Assembly (NCBI GenBank): GCA_025331565.1
Contig: JAFREQ010000046.1
Span: 2,048,501-2,112,500 of the forward strand
DNA length: 64,000 bases
Origin: Holacanthus passer
Lineage: Eukaryota > Chordata > Actinopteri > Pomacanthidae
Direction: 5' to 3'
In this document: positions 10,355 to 24,918 of the stretch, piece by piece
How positions within the stretch are numbered: the first letter of the stretch is position 1
How the letters are laid out: every line of letters begins with the position of its first letter
The notes under the pieces: model-generated
Told to the model about the DNA's origin: nothing
Databases searched by the model: none
The model's input: only the letters and a program-made list of their open reading frames with translations
Made by a program: the position numbers and the translations under genes

Positions 10355-13300
10355 ATGTCCACAGATGACAGTATCTCTGAGGATGTGTCCAGCTCGGGGG
10401 CTTTGAGCCATTGCCATGTCAGTGCTGACGGTGATGGGGGTAAGGAGAGTGAGACCTCTTTGGTGTCCTCTGAGGGGACATCAGCCTCGGGGCTGGCTGT
10501 CTCGGAGGAGAGACACACAACCTCCCAAACAACAGGAGGCACTGTGGAGAGCAGGCCCATGGACATCACACCAGCATGCAACAAGATCAGGTGCAGTAAC
10601 TGTAAACACTACTGTATATGGACAATAAAATGGAAGGAAAATTAAATGTTCTTGTACTTATAAATGTTAAATTCAAGTCTAAAAAAAAATCTATTTTCTA
10701 TGAAGGACCATTGTTGTAGTTTTCTGAATTTCCCTGAACTTAGACACTAGATTCAAATGTAACACCAGGTATAAGTAGGAGGTTATTTTGCATTAATTAA
10801 CTGGAGTCAAATCTAAAGAATCAGGGGAGGTGCAGGATGCCGTAGAGTGTCTAGTCTTGTTTAGGTGTGGAGGGAACATATACATTTATAGATATATTAA
10901 AATTAGGCTGCTACTTGAACCTTGGTGAGAAAAAAAATGTCACTGGATCATCAGGTTTGAGCATTTTGATGCCATTAAAATGTCTGTTGTTGTATTTACA
11001 AATGAATCTGCTCATTATTTTAGATATATTGCATCCAGATTTCTGTGCAGCTATGTGCTAATCTGATATTTAATCTTGGCAGGTGAACCACGTGTATAAT
11101 CTGTATCTTGTACATATATCACCATGCTTTGGTACAGTGTGTGATTTAATATTGATTTCATGATTTTAGGAGTCTGTGTCTGAGCACAGATGAAGCATTT
11201 GAGCAAGGGAAGAGCCTCCCATTCATCAACCCAAGCTCCCTTGAGACCCTTCGGGCTTTGGTGCAGGAGATCCAGAGCAGCGGAGAAACAGACCCTGAGA
11301 TCTGGAAGGATTGTGAGGTGGGAAAATACCACAGAGCCTGATAGTTAACGTAGAATGTGCAGATAAGAGTGTAAATGCACGCTGATGACCCTGAAAGTGA
11401 AGTTGGGGTTAGCTGCTGTGGCAGTTGTTCTTGTGCACTGCATTTGGCAGCTGGCAGCCTCATTTCTGAGCTGTCACTTTTATTTTTTGTGTGGATCACA
11501 CCTGACAGTAAGACAGACACACACATACACAGACCCCAACACACCACACACACACACACACACCACACTGCAGCTGATCTTTTCAGACACAGGATGTGAT
11601 TTGCAGGGAACAGACAACTGTGATGTGCAAGACAAAGACACTTCACTGCGTAGTTCATCAGACTGGAGGCCTTTTAGTTTACTTACAGTACCTGGAGAAA
11701 ACACTTTGCTCTGGTCACTATTATGTCTTTGCTGAATTATTGTATGACCAGAACACTAGAGAATCATTGTTCCTCTGTATATCTCTTCTGTATATTACCT
11801 CTCTGATGGGAGGTTGCAGTGGTGCACAGCTGCTCCCCTCACCCCTTCACAAATACAAGTAGTATGCAGGCATATGCACTTAAAAAATTAGATTTTATTA
11901 TTGCAGACCACCTCATTGTCACATTGTCACACTCACTCACTCAGTGTGATTACATGCACTTAAGTAAATGTCATGTAAATGAGAAACCCAGTTGCTGTAA
12001 CCAGGCAGAGGATTAGAGAAACCTGATTTCCCAGTTAGATTTCTCCTGGAGAAAGCTCATTTCTTTGCCATGTATACGTGTATTAGGGAGGATACGGGCC
12101 ACGCACGAGCTTCTGTTAATACTGTGTTGCCTGTCTGAACACAGACATGTTCACACATGTTGGGCTGCATACAGACAGTCCGTACAGACCCTGGTGGGTA
12201 TGAGCAGATGATTAACTGTCCATCATGTGGACACTTGTGGCCCCGGGGACGCAGAAAGTATGAACTGGCTTTAAGCAGGTTTCTAATCAGCTCTTTAAAT
12301 ATGAGCATTTGTAATGCAAAGGCTCAGATGTTAAAAGTATTTCTGTGACTGCAGAGTGGCTGGATGAAATATCATCACACAGGCAGATACACCCTTGTTT
12401 TCTAAAGTGTGAATAAAACTGACACTAAGTGATCTCTAGAAATCTAAAGAAGATTGTGAGCTGCCATCTTTAGGTGTCATGGTAGTTCTTACTTTAGTTT
12501 AGGATCACCAGTTGTTCTGTTTCCACTTGGTCTGCAGTATGAGCCAGTATCAGCCATGTCAGTGAATATTGACAGTGATGAGAATTACCACCAGCTGTTT
12601 TATTATGGGTTAACGTCTTGCTGTGAGTAATGATGGTACATGACACTGTTTGCTTTATTCTGCAACAGGGCCGATGGTTGCATCTGTTCCAGCTGGTTGA
12701 GAAGCAATACCAAGAGCAAATACTTGCTCAGCAAGAACAGTACCAGTGCCAAATACAGGTGAGTCTGCATCTAGTCATGTCTTATCACAGGCGCGATGTA
12801 AACATATTTGTTTATCTCATGAAACAATTCTGTGCTTTTTTTCCCAGTTGATTCAGGATGAAATTAAGGCCCTGGTTCAACTCCAGAACCGCCAGGCCAG
12901 CGTCCAGCCAACCACAGAGTTCTCTCCAACTCCGGTGACCAAAGCCACCACAGACACAAAAGACTATATTTTCCCCCTCCTCTCCAGTGACTGCACACTC
13001 CCTAAAAACGTGGCCAGTGATAATGACAGCCTGGCAGCCCCTGCCCATACTCCTTTTAGCTCCCCTTCACCTCCGCTGCACAGATCAGAGACCGGACACC
13101 AGGGGGAGGAGCGAGTGACCACAGTGCTCAGCAGTGGCTACGGGACTCTGTCCGCTTGGGAAACAGGTCTGGAACCTGCTGGGTCTCCGGGGGGCGACGA
13201 GGATGGTAGTCAAGGAAGGGAGAAGCATCACTGGCCCTCTAACTTCCAAGAAGACGCAGAGATAACTGTGACTGGGTGCCAGCAGGATTTTTCCAATGAG

Positions 13301-16300
13301 AGGACTCTGGGAATGGAAGAATCTAACCCATTAGTCTACCAGCAGAGAACCTCTGGGTATGTCTGAGTGGTTTATAAGACACACTAACCACAGCAGGTAT
13401 CAGCAGGCCTTGAAAAGTCTTAAAAAGCAGTAATTTCAGGTACCCTGCTGCTAACATTGCATTAAAAACTGACATAGTACTACAACACAGAAAGTAAGAT
13501 GCTAACTATTTTAAATGAAAAACAATAGAGGAGGAAATACTCAGATCAGATTACTCACAATAATGAAGCATAAAGTGGGATGATTTCTTTGCCTCGGGTT
13601 GTTATGGAGCACATAATTAACCAGTTGTAAAGACAACACTGACATATCATCCCCTTACAAGTTGATATGTTGAACTTGCAAACAGTTGGTTATTTATTTT
13701 GAGTCAAATTTGTGTCACCTGATGAATAGAAGCCCAACAATCCCTCTACTTTTAGCTCCATTTTGGCCTCCATCAACTCCTGAGGGAAATATCTGGCTCT
13801 TTAGCTGCTAAATGCTCCATTATGTCCATCAGCTGGTCTCTAACTGTGTCTGTCTCCTGTTTGCTGCTGATCAAATAGTGTACAGACGGATCAGGAAAGT
13901 GAGGAAACTGACACAAATATGAGACAAATGACCACATTTGACCACATTCCATTTGACATTAAAAATGTCTTAAAACGTCTTAGATCTAACTTTTATATTT
14001 CTCCTCGTCCGTCCTGTTCCGTTGGCAGCACCAGCCAGCTTTTGACCTCCTGGGCCCAGAGGCAGAAACTCAGGCCCAAGAAGAGCAAAGCAGGACAAGC
14101 TTCATCCCAAATCCCTGAGAACCAGGAGCAGCCACGCAGCCTCAGAGAGTCCCACAGACAAAACCCCCTGGAGAGCTCAGACTCCCCGGACCAGGTACAA
14201 CTCACCAAGTGGGAGGAGCTGCTACTTTAGGATGGATACGATTGTGTAGGGATCATAAATAACACTAGTGTTGATCTCTGCCCTGCATCTGTAGTGTTTT
14301 TGGTTTCAGTGCGTATGTCTGTTGTGGTTGTCCTCATTACATTCCCTCTGCTGAGTCTAATCCACTCATCTCTATTGGGTTTCAGCAGCGACTGGCTGGG
14401 CCGTCGTCCAGCTCTTTTCCCCTGCGGAGGAGTGACAGCCTGATGTCTGAGGCATCAGGTAACAATTCACTGACTCAGACAAAACACAGGACAGCAAAGC
14501 TTGACCGGTGTAAAGAAATCACTGACAATATGACTGTGATGAAATAAATAATACAGGACTATTACAATTTTTCTGACAGACATATCCCTGTTGCAGTTAC
14601 CACCAGCGACAGTAAGATGGCACTGTTTTACTGCACAGGGCTTTTTATGAGGAAATAAAATAGTATCAATTCCTTTTTTTTATTTTCTGAAACTTGTCTC
14701 AAATATGTGTGTGTTTGCTAGTTATACTTTACAATCTGTTTTAGCACCAGCTTTGATTGTTGCCACCTGAAACCACTGTGAGAGAGACAGAGCACAGAGT
14801 AGCGGTCTGTCATGTCCCGGAGTTTATTTTTGCCCATATATTTGTCTTCACTGTTTCATTTCATACTTTTAGAAGATAAGATAGGTAATATTTTTTTTCC
14901 TATGAAAAGACCAAAACCAACAACATGTTATTTGGTCAGTATTTTCTGACTTCCTTAACCCGTCTGTGGCTCTCAGTCCCAAACCCATTCATTCCCACTG
15001 AGGCAAATCTTTAAAAACTGGTCACAAATATATAGTTACATTTTTAAAAATCCACATTTGATTCTCTAGTGATTATTTGGGGCAGCAGGACGGATTATGT
15101 GGGATTGAGTCCAAATGAACTGCAGTGTGTGTGTTCATGGTAATGAAGGAACAGTGAGACTCACTGATTTATTATTAATAGTTTTTGGAAAACAATGGAG
15201 CAATGGACAGAGGAAGAAGATGTATCAGGCTTATGTACGGATACATTCACTGTTGGTTTTTGTCTTTTCATGGGATTTGTTTACAATAAGAAAAACAGAT
15301 TGTCACTAGATTTATCCTTTAAAATGGATTATATTTGGGTGGCTGTCACTGCCAGATACAAACAAGATGATAATTTTAAACTACTGTGCAAATAATTAGA
15401 TAAACTTACTAAATTACCAAATAGAAAAAAGATGAACTCACACTACATCCTTCTCTCTGTCTTAGGCCTCACTTATTGGCGTCTGAATGAGAGTGAACTG
15501 TATCACCCTCTGCCGGACAGCTTTGACAGCGGCGCTTACCTCCTTCTGCAAGAGGCATCCATGAGTCTTGTGAGTAATAACACCTGTGACTGTGTCTGAC
15601 TGAGGGATGAGTCGTCCAACAATCATTAGTGTGATTATCTGATAAACATGTTATCAAGGCATGGAACTAATCATTAAAACAATTTAATGCACTTAATGCT
15701 GTGGATTCCAGATTCACTTCCTAGTTTTATTAAGACGTGTTTTGGAATAGAAAAACCTGTAAGACTGCTTTTCCTTATTTATGTTTGATGAGATCAACTG
15801 ATCATTTTAAGAGCTGGCTCATATGCTTCTTCTCCTAAATGTCTCTTCTCTGTCTCTTGTAGACTCCGTCTCAGGAGCCTCGGCTGTCTCTCAGAGAGAT
15901 CTATCAGAACAAGCAAAGAACAGACTGTAAACGTTCAGACTGGGAAGGCTCTGTTACATCCAGTCCTTCGTCACCACGGGTACGTCACATGACTCATCAG
16001 CCTATCTCCTAAGAGCCCGGATAGCTCAGTCGGTAGAGCATCAGACTTTTAATCTGAGGGTCCAGGGTTCAAGTCCCTGTTCGGGCGGCCAAAGTTTTTT
16101 TTTTGCAAATTTCCCCGTTGTGGGACTAATAAAGAAATATCTTGTCTTATCTTATCAGTTTAGTCCTCAGTTGAGCCTCTGACACAGACTCTCCCTCTTT
16201 GTGCTTTAGGTGTTGACCTTGGACCCAGCAGCTAACCAGCGGCAGTCAGATCATACCTCTGGCTTCACTTCGCCCTCTCACTTCAGCAGCCCCTCGTTCG

Positions 16301-19300
16301 CCGCTCAGCCCCACCTCTACCCTAGAGTTGGGACCCCTGTGACCCCCGACAGCATGGTGGAGTGTAGTCCTAACCCTGGAGATACAGACTGTATCTCTGA
16401 TACTTCCAGTGTTTCAGCTGCCGGACCGTCCCCATCTAAGCAGCCAAACATGTGGGGAAACCCATCGCAGCCCGTCCAGTCTACCTCCCACGATAAGACC
16501 CAGCCCTGCTCCCACACATCCAGCCAGCGACGCAGAGCCAGTGCCCCCTTAGCCAGTGAGGAGGAGGGCAGTCACACCCACACCAGCACCCTGAAGCCTT
16601 GTTCAGCCTCTGGTGCCGCTCTGCAGCCTGCAGTCAGTCCACACATGGAGAGAGCGTCATCACTGGAGGATCCTGTTGTCCTTTCTCTGTGAGTCTAACA
16701 AACATAGGCTGCAGTATTTGTTCATAATGGGATGCTCACAATGTGTAAAGTGCTGCTGCATGCATTTCAGTTGCAGGGTACCTCATCTGGATTAATGAGA
16801 GCCCACAGAAGTCACCCACTTTCAGCAGATTCATTCATCTTTTATTCTTTTCCTTTTTTCTCCTCAGACTAAGGCAGAACCTCAGACAGAAGCACTCTCG
16901 ACATGTGGCTGATCTGAAAGCATATTATGAGTCTGAGATTCAAATCCTGCGAGACAAACTGAAGCTCAGAGATCTGCCACAGGATTTAGAGAAGAGCAAC
17001 CAGACCCTCACAAAGAGGTCTGCATTAGTTTGCATTTACATTTCTTTATTTCTTATTGACAGTATGAAGTATATATACTACATGAGACAGACCGTTAGTA
17101 TTGACTTGTTTATGAGGATACAAATGATGAATCGTATTCAAAGGTTTCAGATGTCAACACTCACAAATGAAGTCCTTTAGGCACATTTTACTATTACCTT
17201 TTTACTTTTTGTTACTCTGCACTATTGTGATTTCTGTTAATCCACAGGTGCAAGCAGCTGGAGAAAGCTCTGGCTGAGGCCACCACTCGTATTCAAGAAC
17301 TAGAGGCAACAAACAGCTCGCTGGAGAAAAAACTGGTAACATTCAACATCTTTTTTTTTTTTTTTTTAACATTTGTAATTATAATTAGTTGTTTGTTTTA
17401 ATATAGCAAACAACACCTGTTATCTCTTATGTTTGCGTGTATGTCTATGTAGTGAGTGGAGTCATTTTTAGGCTTTACAGTTCTTAAAAATTGTGGATGG
17501 AGCCAACTATACTAGAGCAGATTGGCCCCCTCTCATGTTGTGGCCCCATTAAGCAAATCCTGCAATGCCACATGTCAGTGGAAATCTTCCTGCATGTTTT
17601 ATTTCAAAAGTTGTTCTTAAATTTTTTTGGTATTTTTTCTTCAAGTGTCTTTAAATCATTAAACATGAACAACCTGTAATTAATTCAGTAGGAACGTTTG
17701 CATTGACCCTAATTAAAGGAGCTTGTTTATGACAGATTAATATTCACATTACATTTAATCTGAACCTGGATCATCATCAAAGTCTGACTTTGCTTTTTAA
17801 TCCATAACGCTCCATTCCTTGATTTTGATGTGACTTTCCACTGTTAGGCAGAATGGCCGGAGCGGTATGCTGTAGCGGGTGCTACTGTGAAATCCCTGCA
17901 GCAGCGACTAGAAGAAAGCAAACGCTCAGGCAAAGACAAAGACGCCCTGGCAGCACGTTTGAAGGCCCACGTACGGCAGCTGGAGGAGTCGCTGCAGAAA
18001 GCCTGCAGGGAGGCCGACGAGAAGGAGGCCAGGAGGGAGAGAGAGTACAAGATGCTGCAGGACGTGAGTCTGAGTGGGCTGTGAGAGAGAATTCAATAAG
18101 ATAAGAATATCATATGTAGCATCTCTCACCTCTTCAGTTCCCCTTTTCACCGGAGCATTGCTACTGTCATTATTTTATTTTATATTAAATCTTTTCCCCA
18201 AGCACTGCTTTGTTACACTTTAAAATTCCCTCTGTACTCCGTAGTCATCTCGCTGATGTATTGAAGGGATTTTGTGTTTTTCTTTAACTCAGGGATTTAT
18301 TTTGTTGTGGAGGTGTGTAAGAGTTTTTTCCATTTACTGATGCCCTGAACAAAGTGTGCTAAAGGAGAATTTCTCAGAAACAGGGACTGATGTTACATCT
18401 TGTTAATAAAACACTTTTAGCTTTGCAGTGTTAGTTCAGCAGGTTGGTTTTAGTTTCTGAGACCTTGTTTATCGCTGCAGCAGAGTCCTGTTTGAAGTAG
18501 TGATGTGTTACGGTTTCAGCCTCATGTTAAGTCACACAAGAATGAAAAGAGAGCGCTGGTATCGAATCAGTGAGAAAAAGTCAGTTGGATTGCATCTGTG
18601 TTCCACTTTACATAACTCTCTGTCAACACTGATGTGGGTCTTTATGACTGTGTCCTCAGCTGCTCGGAGAATATGACTCTCTGGTGAAGGAGCATGAGGG
18701 ATTGAAGGTAATTCATCTCTTCCTGGAATGGATTTATTACACTTTGTTTGATTATTTGATTAGTGTTGAAACATGTTAAATCAATTCAACAGCGACAAAC
18801 AAAATCATTCTTTATGTCATGTCTTCATTCAGCCTTGTGTAATAACTATTTATGTATTTACAGAACAACTTGGTGTCAACAGAGAACAAGCTTTTCGATG
18901 CCAACGATCAGATATCAGAGCTGAAGAGGTGAGTGGATTGATTGTAGAGTGTAACACTAATTGGCAATTTCCGCTCAGCATATTAATTCAGGTTGCTACG
19001 AACTACCCACCAATTCATTTACTACAACTACAAAACAGTGGCACAAAAACAAACTCTTAGCTTTGGTTAGTATTTTGATATCACTCACACACTGTGCAGT
19101 AAATGTGAAGCTGGAGCTGGGAGATGGTTAGCTTAGCTTAGCATAAAGACTATAAACGGGGAAACAGCTAGCCTGGGTCTGTTCAGAGGTTAAAAAGCGG
19201 CATCACATTGTCACTGACTGGCTCCAGCAGTTTAGTAAAAGAGCAGAGCAGAGGTTGGTTGACAGTAAGAGATCGATAGGAGAGGATTAATCAATGGAGC

Positions 19301-22300
19301 CTAATGATGGTCTCTGTACAGTTGAAAATAGATAATAGCATTGGCCGACGCTACGCAGCAACTTTCCTTTGCAGTTTCAGCTCTGCCTGTAAATTGGCAC
19401 CAATAGAGGCAACGCATGGACTCAGCATTAATGAAGTCTGACACGTCGATTCAGTGATTTTGCTGGATCATAGTGAACTACAGCTTGCAGAACATCAGTA
19501 TGTGTCATGGGAAGGCTTTAGCACTGAGAGAAATTATCTGGAGGTCAAACAAAGGAACAAAAAGATGGAAAGGTCCAGAGACCTGTAAGAGGCCTTTTAA
19601 ACAAAGGGAATAGGGAAGGAAAGAAGTTGCTACACTGTGCAAGCAAACTTTCAAAATTACTCATTCAAGAAGAGCAGCCTAGAAAATATGGGCAGTAAAA
19701 TAAGGGTCAGAACACTGAGTCGATATTAGACCATCAAAAAGGAAAAAAGTGTAAAATGTAGTAAGATATGCAAGAACATCGGCAGCTTCAGGGTCGAGTG
19801 GAGTCACACAGTGAGACCTGCAAGAGGTGTCTGAAGATTGTTACTAAGGTCCATCAAACTGAAACAGGAGGAGCAAATTAGAGCCAGATCATGACAGCAC
19901 AGAGAATTTATAATCCACAGGAGACGGAGAGTTGAGATGAAGGTCAGCTTTGGGCCATATTGCCTCTCTGTATAGAGAGAAAGATTTTCAGTGAAGCTAA
20001 TTGACTTACGAGCACGTGAAGAAAGAAGAATACCTCAGGGTGCTTTAAGGACGCAGATAAATGGTGGATTTCTAGACTTGAAAAATGCATTTTCTGTGCT
20101 ACAAAACACAATATTTTAATAATAATAATATATCTTTAAAGTGCTTCACAAGGACAAAAAAGACAAAGAAAAACAACTCAAACAACTCAAACACTAAACA
20201 CTTCTCTCGGCCTTTTCTGCCTTGTACACGTGCCCGTTATTGTACAATTTTACAATGACACATTTGGATATATATTTTGTATGTGTTTCGGCGAAGGCTG
20301 AAATTAATGTTGGAATTGAAAATAGAAATGAACAGATTCAGGCAAAAGAAGACTGAGGTTAAGAAACAGGTTAAATGGTCACCCGTCTGTATCTTTAAAT
20401 CTTGTAACCATGTCTGTCCCATCAGAACAATCTCCAAACTGGAGTCTCAGGTGAAGCAGCTGGAGCACGAGAACCAGGCCAGGGCACGTCATGCTTCCCA
20501 CAGCACCACACAACCTTCTGGGGCTGGGTGAGCATGTTTTCTTCTTCAGACATGTCTGCTCTGTAAATCACGTGCAGGGCTGTACGCTGACTTTTTTCTC
20601 ATCGCAACAGCAGAGCAAATACCTTTTCTTCTTCCTTCTTATGATTAACAGCTGCTGACAAAAATTGAAATAACACAGATAAATGTTTGCTGCAGAAAGT
20701 GATGCCTAAATTGAAATGTCCTCTGAACACGTCCTCAGTCTTTTCCACCATCCTGACCTGCTGCTGTCACCCAGTAAATGTAAAGCGGAGCCGGACGTCA
20801 CCCGCAGGAAGTCACCAAGTCCTCTATCTGATCAGCTGAACAACGGCAGAAAATCACCATTTGTTCAAACTCACCAATCAAGCATCCACAAGAAGTCACA
20901 GTATCCATTGATTGATCAGTCATCAGGAGCTGGAAACTCTGTGGACACCTCTTCAGCCGGTGGGAGCTGGAGGTACGTTTTTATTGTTGTGGATATTTCC
21001 TCAAGCAAATCGGTGAAGATTTTAGGTGAATAAGTGAGATGCTGTTCTGCAGGTGTGCGTCTCCCCCAGAGTGTGAACAGTCTCTGCCTCAGAGTGCCAG
21101 CCAGCGGGAGGCCGCTCGGAGGGAGGCGTCCTGTGCCCTGACGCCCATGATGAGGGCCCTGATAGAGCTGGAGGAGACCAGAGCGACAGAGAGCCGGGCC
21201 CCCTGTAAGACCAGCTGCACCACTCACAGTGTGACTCACACTTGCTCACAAGACGTTACCAACCTGATTAATGCTCAGATTTAAAACTCACATCACGTCT
21301 TCTTCCTTCAACTTCTCACTTGAACATAATGAGGTCGCATAACACTGATATTCTTTCTTTTAATCCTTTCTTTCTTTTGAATTCTGTGACTTATGCAGAA
21401 ATGACATGATTTCCTCATTGTGCTAATCAGACCAGGCTTCTGTCATTGAAATGTATGAAGGGACTTTATGTTACTCTCAACATGAGGAGGCTGCAACTGT
21501 GTAGTATTTTGCTCATTTTGTCACTAATGTTGTTGTTTGTACCGTTAATTAAGTTTTTAATTGGGATAAAATAATCAAGTGCTAAAAAATAACTAATTAA
21601 TTTTCTGTTGGTCGAATTATCAACTTATCTGTCAGCTCTAAATCACTTGAACAATTCTGAACATCTTTGTGTAAATGTTGGTTCACAGCCGACAGAACAC
21701 CTCGGCCCTCGTGCTGAATGTGATGCACACGGTTTTGAGTTGGACTTCACGTCTGTGTGGTTTCTCTCTGCAGGGGTCAACAATCAGAGGACCACAGTTG
21801 GGTTTGTGGAGCGGAGACACAAAGAGGTGATTCAGGAGCGAGTCGGGTCTCAGGCCGACAGGGAGGCGATCAAACCCGGAGGAGTCGTGGTCAGAGCTGA
21901 GCGAGGAGGAGCGAAGAAAGCAGAAACAGCTGCAGCTCTGCTGAGAGCTCAGAGGAGTTTGTCTCCAGAGGGCCACAGATCCTCGTCACTGCCTCCTCCA
22001 GCACATCGAAACATCCCCCCAACTACACCCAGTAGGTCCTCCCAGGCTTTTCACACTCACCTTCACCAAGACCTTCATGTTCACTGCAGTTCCAGCGTCG
22101 ACTGGAAACGTTTCAGCAGCCACATTCATAATATGGTTTGGAGTTGTTTTGTTGACTGTTTCTTATTTTACAGGGATAACTAGACATTTGCAGGTTATTT
22201 AGATGGTGACAGATGCTGTTTGGCTTTACTCAAATCTGACAACCTTTTGTTGCCTTAAACCTTCTCTGTCGTCACTCACATAAAAATGTCAGTGTGGTTA

Positions 22301-24878
22301 ATCTCACAGCTGCTCTCATTAACTTGCTTTTGTTTGTTCAGTCTGATGATTTTACCTGCAGATCAGCAGTTTGGTAATGACTGCTGGTAAACAGAGTATT
22401 AATGAGCTGTAATCAGATTTCATACTCATTCTAACAACAGAGGACAACAGAACAATGACAACAACCTGATTGTGAATCCAGCTGCATTAAAACAAAGTGT
22501 TTGTGGGACAGAACAGAGGTTTAACAGTCTCCCTCCCTACTTTGTTCTTTTTCTTCCATCTCTGCTAACAACCAACACACAAAACTAGTTTTACTGTGTG
22601 AGGAAGGACCAAATAAGAAACAAATGAAATGTGTCAATAAAAATGTATTTTTAGTCAGTTGCCAATAACTACAGGCATTTCAGAAGCTAATTGTCTGATT
22701 AAGAAGGTTTAAATGTAAATGCCTTTATTCCTGGCTGCAGATGTTCCTCCAGTCACTCGTCTGTGACCAGCTCTTCTTTGTTAAAACGTTATATTATGGA
22801 CTGTTAAAGCAAAAGGACTAACAATGAACACAGAAGGTTCCTCACGTGTTTTACAGTCTGAACTTGCTCTTACATATAATGATTAAAAGAAACTTTTAGC
22901 CAACTAACTCAGTGTCAATAGTTGTTTTAACACTAAACCAGTAAATTCATAAACCTTTAACCAAAGTGAGACAATTACGTCTTTCTAAATTTTGAGGATC
23001 ACTAAAAACTCTCTGGAGAGTGAAGTTTTTAATTACTGGGGTATGTGTGTATTAAAGTTTTAATTAACGATGTATCAACATTTTAATTAACGGCGCTCTG
23101 TTCTCTTCCATCCAGCAAAGAGAGAAACTCTCCTCATGCCTCTGTCGGCCAAGTCCAGTCCTAAACGCTGCCCCACTGAGAACTACTCCACGGCGTTCGG
23201 CTGCATGATGCCAAGAGAGGAACACCTGCTGAGAAGGTGAGAAACACACAGCATCTCACCTGAAGCGTTAAAGGAACAGTTGGACGTTTTGGAAATGCAC
23301 TCGTTTGCTTTCTTTTTGAAAGATAAATGAGAAGATCAGCGTCACTCTCGTGTCTGCGCATGGAGCTGGAGTCAGGAGGCGATTAGCTTAGCATAAAGAC
23401 TGGATGCTAGCCTGGCTCTGTGGAAACTTCTCATATCCCTCCACTGCCTGAGCTACAGCCAGGCTCTCATGTAGACCATGAAATAACAGTTTATACGTCC
23501 ACCAGAGCATAGAGGTGGAGGATTAGTCAAAAAGACAATGTAGAAACCTCCAGTTGTGATTTTAGGAATCTAAAGTCTAAGAGCCGGTGGGATGTTGTGT
23601 GTTGATCACCAGACTGCTCTCTCATCAAGGCTGTCACGTCTTACTCAGCGTTTTCTCTCCAGCTGCTGTTGTGTGAGGCCTAATGGTACTAATGCAAACC
23701 ACATCACAGGGGACACGTGACCCCTCGTAACAGACAATCTGCAACACAGCCGTCATTCATTTTTACTAAAACACTGTCTGTTGAATTTACCACAAGGTGT
23801 CAGACTGCAGCCACACATTCGACCTTTTGTTTGCTCAGCAGATGAAAGTGGGTCACACAGAATTCACAGCTTGTTCAAATTCACTGAATTATAAACCGCT
23901 TAGTGAGACAGAACTGCAAGATTTTTTTAAACTCCAAATTAATGTGGTTAAATGTTCAATCTGGCACTGGATGTTCAACATTACACTGTGTAAAATAAAT
24001 AATAAAATCACATTGTGTTTGTGTCTACAGGTTTGATGGACAAGCAGACCAGAGACGTCATTCATTCCACAGCAGCAGCCCCAGGAAGAGACTCCAGTTT
24101 ACGTCAGCAGACAGAGAGGATGGTAAAATATTCAAGCTCTAAAAGATATTTAAGAAATTTGAAAAGGAAGTAAAGAAACAAAATGACTTCTTAAATCAGG
24201 TTAGAATGTTGTTCATTGAAACTCTGATCTTCTCTTGTGATTTGACCAGATTTCTAGTTTAGTTTATTTTGATCGTGTCTGAAGATTGATTTGCTTTTGC
24301 CCCCTCATGTCTGTAACTGGAAGAAAAAGGTGCATTTAAAGGTGAACCTCATCTAATTTATGAATCTAATCTAATTCTCCCTCAGACGTCCAGCAGCCGG
24401 AGTCCTCCAGCAGCGTGAACCCCCCTGAGGGAAGCTCCCAGCCGGGCTGGGAGGAGCAGGGAGCCGGTACCGGACCTGAGCAGCGGGACTCCTGCGAGGA
24501 CTCAGCCCCGCTTCTCCTGGACAGACTGCACTCGCTGGCTGAGGCCGAGAAACTGTTTGACGAGCTGACGCAGGAGAAACAGCAGGTGAGACATGAAGGA
24601 CGCTCATCACATCACACGCAGCTCGTTTCCACTTGTCAGTCAGTCGGCATTTTTTATTAACTCAGCACAGGAAGGACTCAGCTTAAAGAGGCCTTATATC
24701 TCTGACACACAGGCCTCAACAGTGGAACTCTAATCCCCACCTGACCTCTTATGTAACATGGACTTCATTGTTTTTATGCCTCTGCTGAATGACTTCTATT
24801 TTTAGGAAGTTCATATCCACATCCCCCTCCACCCCCCTCTGTGCTGCTCATATAGGAACGTCTGCCTCCCCTCTGCAC

Positions 24879-24918
<40 letters not shown>

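Larger units (their letters stand above)
16868..20527 (+). other. mphosph9: mphosph9 central coiled-coil exons
   Basis: Six exons (16868 to 20527, residues about 641-863) encode heptad-like helices: LRQNLRQKHSRHVADLKAYY, CKQLEKALAEATTRIQELEA, SLQQRLEESKRSGKDKD, HVRQLEESLQKACREADEKE, and ISKLESQVKQLEHENQARA. This is the expected oligomerisation or partner-binding part of the protein. Confidence 0.7.

Noticed and set aside
11480..11704. Minus-strand frames rich in VCVCVCV near microsatellites (also at 35297 and 49412)
   Set aside because: Artefacts of translating (CA)n/(TG)n arrays.
12538..12608. Possible extra mphosph9 exon after CTGCAG (YEPVSAMSVNIDSDENYHQ)
   Set aside because: Its length (71 bases) shifts the frame, the donor GTTAAC is weak, and the flanking exons join cleanly without it, as in the human protein.
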